Source: Candidatus Rifleibacteriota bacterium
GTDB lineage: Bacteria; UBP17; UBA6191; JACPRK01
Direction of reading: 5' to 3'
Assembly (NCBI GenBank): GCA_016213865.1
Contig: JACQZL010000065.1
Location: 1 to 25,098 of the forward strand
DNA length: 25,098 nucleotides
Both the position numbers and the translations under genes were made by a program. Positions 23,274-25,098 of this stretch are shown in pieces. Below the pieces are notes generated by a model. That model had not been told where the DNA came from, did not search any database, and worked only from the letters and a program-made list of their open reading frames with translations. How positions within the stretch are numbered: the stretch's first letter is position 1; the number at the start of each line of letters is the position of its first letter.

Positions 23274-24264
23274 AGTGACGTTCGCCCTGGAGGCGATCAT
23301 GGAGGGCCAGGCCACGCCGGCCCAGATCGCCGGGTTCCTCGTGGCGATGAGGATGAAAGGGGAACTGCCCCACGAGGTTGCTGCTGCCGCGATGGCAATG
23401 CGGGCGCGTGCGGTCAAGCTCGACGTGGATCTGCCCGTGCTCGTCGACACCTGCGGGACGGGTGGGGACGGGCTCTCGACGTTCAACATCTCGACCGTCG
23501 CGGCCTTCGTGGTCGCCGGGGCGGGAGTCGCCGTGGCCAAGCACGGGAACCGCAAGGTCTCGTCCCATGCGGGCAGCGCCGATCTGCTCGAGACCCTGGG
23601 GGTCCGTCTCGATATCGAGCCTCGTTGCGTGGCCGCCGCGGTGAAGGAAGCCGGCATCGGCTTTCTCTTCGCCCCCAGCTTCCACCCGGCCCTCAAGCAT
23701 GCCGCCGCCGTGCGCAGGGACCTGGGGATCCGGACGCTCTTCAACATGCTCGGACCGCTCACCAATCCGGCCGGAGCTCGCTACCAGTTGCTGGGAGTCT
23801 ACGACCGCGGCGTGCTCGAGGTCATGGCTCGGGCCCTGGGAACACTCGGCAGTCACTGTGCCCTCGTCGTCCACGGCTCGGACGGCATGGACGAGCTCAC
23901 GCTGACCGGCGAGACCTACGCGGCTTTCCTCCAGGACAACTGCGTCGAGGAGTGGACTATCCGCCCTGCGGACCTCGGCTTCGAGGTCTGCCGCCCCGAG
24001 GATCTGGCGACCACCAGCATGGAGGAGAACGCGAAGATCGCCCGCGAGGTCCTGGCGGGTACCGAGCGCGGCCCACGGCGCCAGATCGTCTGCGCCAATG
24101 CAGGGGCGGCCCTCTTCGTCGCCGGCAAGGTCCGCTCGCTGGCAGACGGAGCGCGAGCGGCCGAGAGGTCGATCGACTCGGGAGCCGCCCAGGAACGCCT
24201 CCAGCGCCTCGTGGAGCTCACGCGGGCCGCATCCCGGCCCAACGGCGGCCCCTCGACCGGCTGA
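23218..24264 (+). CDS. trpD: Anthranilate phosphoribosyltransferase TrpD
   Basis: TrpD joins anthranilate to phosphoribosyl pyrophosphate in the second step of tryptophan synthesis. The 348-residue protein carries the family motifs: LVDTCGTGGDGLSTFNIST (PRPP-binding glycine loop), VAKHGNRKVSSHAGSADLLE, FLFAPSFHPALKHA, RTLFNMLGPLTNPAGA, and VVHGSDGMDEL with the acidic metal residues. It has the expected helical N-terminal domain and normal length. ATG 23218 has GGAGG 6 nt upstream, inside a 7-bp hairpin. No other trp gene is within the window: pyk is divergent upstream and an ABC ATPase gene converges downstream with a 17-nt gap. Regulation may be by the Trp-codon leader frame described separately. 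Confidence 0.96.
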   Translation: MLRRAIAKLIEGTDLESDEVTFALEAIMEGQATPAQIAGFLVAMRMKGELPHEVAAAAMAMRARAVKLDVDLPVLVDTCGTGGDGLSTFNISTVAAFVVAGAGVAVAKHGNRKVSSHAGSADLLETLGVRLDIEPRCVAAAVKEAGIGFLFAPSFHPALKHAAAVRRDLGIRTLFNMLGPLTNPAGARYQLLGVYDRGVLEVMARALGTLGSHCALVVHGSDGMDELTLTGETYAAFLQDNCVEEWTIRPADLGFEVCRPEDLATTSMEENAKIAREVLAGTERGPRRQIVCANAGAALFVAGKVRSLADGARAAERSIDSGAAQERLQRLVELTRAASRPNGGPSTG

Positions 24265-24281
24265 CGAAGCTGCGGGCCGCC

Positions 24282-25098
24282 TCAGTGAGGGGCGCTCTCG
24301 TCGCCGGAAGCCGGCGCCGCCAAACGGCGCAGAAGCTGCTCCAGCCCGCCACGCCCGGGCGTCAGCTCCAGGAGTTGCCAGCCGGCGTCGAGGATCGAGC
24401 GCGCCACCGCCGTCGAATCGGCGCCGCTGCCGAGCTCGGCCGTGAGGGTGCCCTCCGGCGACTCGAGCACGGCGGGTTGCTGCCCCGGTGCGACGGCTTC
24501 CAGACGCTCGCGCAGGGTCGCGGCGGTCCCCCCGCGCACGCGCACGCGCAGCGCCCCGGACCTGAGCCGGAGCTCGTCGGGTGAGGTGTCGGCGACCAGA
24601 CGCCCGTCGACGAGGGCCAGGATGCGGCGGCAGATGTCCTCCACCTCGCCGAGCTGGTGGGAGCTGAAGAGGACGGCCCGCCGTGCACCCTCGGCGGCAA
24701 TGGTCTGCAGGACTTCGGAGCGCTGCAGCGGGTCGAGGTGCGAAGTCGGCTCGTCGAGCAAGAGGAGCGGCGGGTCCGGCAACAGGGCCGCCGCAAGCCC
24801 CGCTCGCTGCCTGAAGCCGGCCGACAGGCCCCCCAACCGCAGCCGTCTCTGCCCGGCCAGGCCGCACCGTTCGAGCACGTCGTCGGTCCGGCCCGGAAGC
24901 TGGGTCCGCGGAACGCGCTTGAGCTGGCCGACCAGGGTCAGATACTCGATGACGCTCAGCTCCGGATACAGAGGAGGCCGCTCGGGCAAGTACCCAATCC
25001 GGCTCTTGACGAAGCACTCGTCCGTTTCGAAGAGCCGGCCCGCCACGCGCACGGTCCCGGAGGTCGCCTGGAAGAAGCCGGCAGCCAACCGCAGGGTG
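24282..25098 (-). CDS. ABC transporter ATP-binding subunit (N-terminus beyond window edge)
   Basis: The C-terminal ~271 residues of an ABC ATPase enter from the right edge. The Walker A loop lies outside, but the read begins TLRLAAGFFQATSGTV, right after it. Visible are the Q-loop region (IGYLPERPPLYPELSV), a signature LSAGFRQRAGLA (usual LSGGxxQR), Walker B LLLLDEPTSHLDP, and the H-loop FSSHQLGEVE. A C-terminal extension of about 95 residues (LRVRVRGGTAATLRERLEAV...) follows, as in ATPases of ABC-2-type exporters such as those of the NosF/GldA/CcmA group. The permease gene is probably beyond the window. Its stop is 17 nt from the convergent trpD stop. Confidence 0.9.
   Translation of the reverse strand, partial: TLRLAAGFFQATSGTVRVAGRLFETDECFVKSRIGYLPERPPLYPELSVIEYLTLVGQLKRVPRTQLPGRTDDVLERCGLAGQRRLRLGGLSAGFRQRAGLAAALLPDPPLLLLDEPTSHLDPLQRSEVLQTIAAEGARRAVLFSSHQLGEVEDICRRILALVDGRLVADTSPDELRLRSGALRVRVRGGTAATLRERLEAVAPGQQPAVLESPEGTLTAELGSGADSTAVARSILDAGWQLLELTPGRGGLEQLLRRLAAPASGDESAPH

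Overview
The window is a GC-rich (roughly two thirds G+C) bacterial chromosomal segment with about 20 protein genes on both strands, mostly housekeeping, and no tRNA, rRNA, CRISPR array or transposase that I can see. The lineage cannot be fixed from sequence alone. A Hanks-type kinase with a GYRILAQLGAG N-terminus, an ECF sigma/anti-sigma cassette, many exported or lipid-anchored proteins and dispersed CACAGAGACAC-type repeats would fit Planctomycetota or a neighbouring deep lineage; this is inference.

Layout. 1-642 (-): 5' part of a Ser/Thr protein kinase, cut by the window edge. 728-3325 (-): a divergent glutamine-synthetase-family protein and a shortened, altered pyruvate-kinase-like protein. 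3660-5342 (-): exported M49-type metallopeptidase. 5485-6906 (-): type I asparaginase with a C-terminal extension. 7316-8113 (+): undecaprenyl-diphosphatase UppP. 8133-8785 (-): exported MsrA with its signal peptide out of frame with the enzyme. 8819-11942 (-): an operon-like block of ECF sigma factor, zinc-finger anti-sigma factor and a large TPR/membrane protein whose reading frame is broken. 12321-12866 (+): membrane-anchored or exported MsrB. 13013-13837 (-): lipoprotein with 21 tandem [YF]DRxG pentapeptides. 14019-16882 (+): unknown four-helix membrane protein, tRNA m7G46 methyltransferase TrmB, and a lipoprotein with a regulatory-like beta domain and TolB-like repeats. 17016-21466 (+): glycan operon (DegT-family aminotransferase, glycosyltransferase, MurJ-family flippase, methyltransferase) with ATGA and GTGA overlaps. 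21529-22956 (-): canonical pyruvate kinase. 23218-24264 (+): TrpD. 24282-25098 (-): partial ABC ATPase.

Two regulatory themes stand out. First, at least seven start codons lie 6-8 nt downstream of a TAnnnT -10-like hexamer and lack a Shine-Dalgarno sequence, which implies leaderless mRNAs; three share the 9-mer GCTATCCTG. Second, one of these leaderless starts opens a small reading frame upstream of trpD with Trp codons at positions 9 and 14. It reads through a hairpin that buries the trpD ribosome binding site and overlaps the trpD start, so it is a candidate tryptophan-sensing leader.

Functionally, the window combines cell-envelope work (UppP, flippase and glycan operon, lipoproteins, periplasmic Met-sulfoxide repair, an envelope-facing sigma/anti-sigma system) with central metabolism (pyruvate kinase, TrpD, asparaginase). 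The least explained pieces are the GS-like/PK-like pair, the pentapeptide lipoprotein and the trpD leader.
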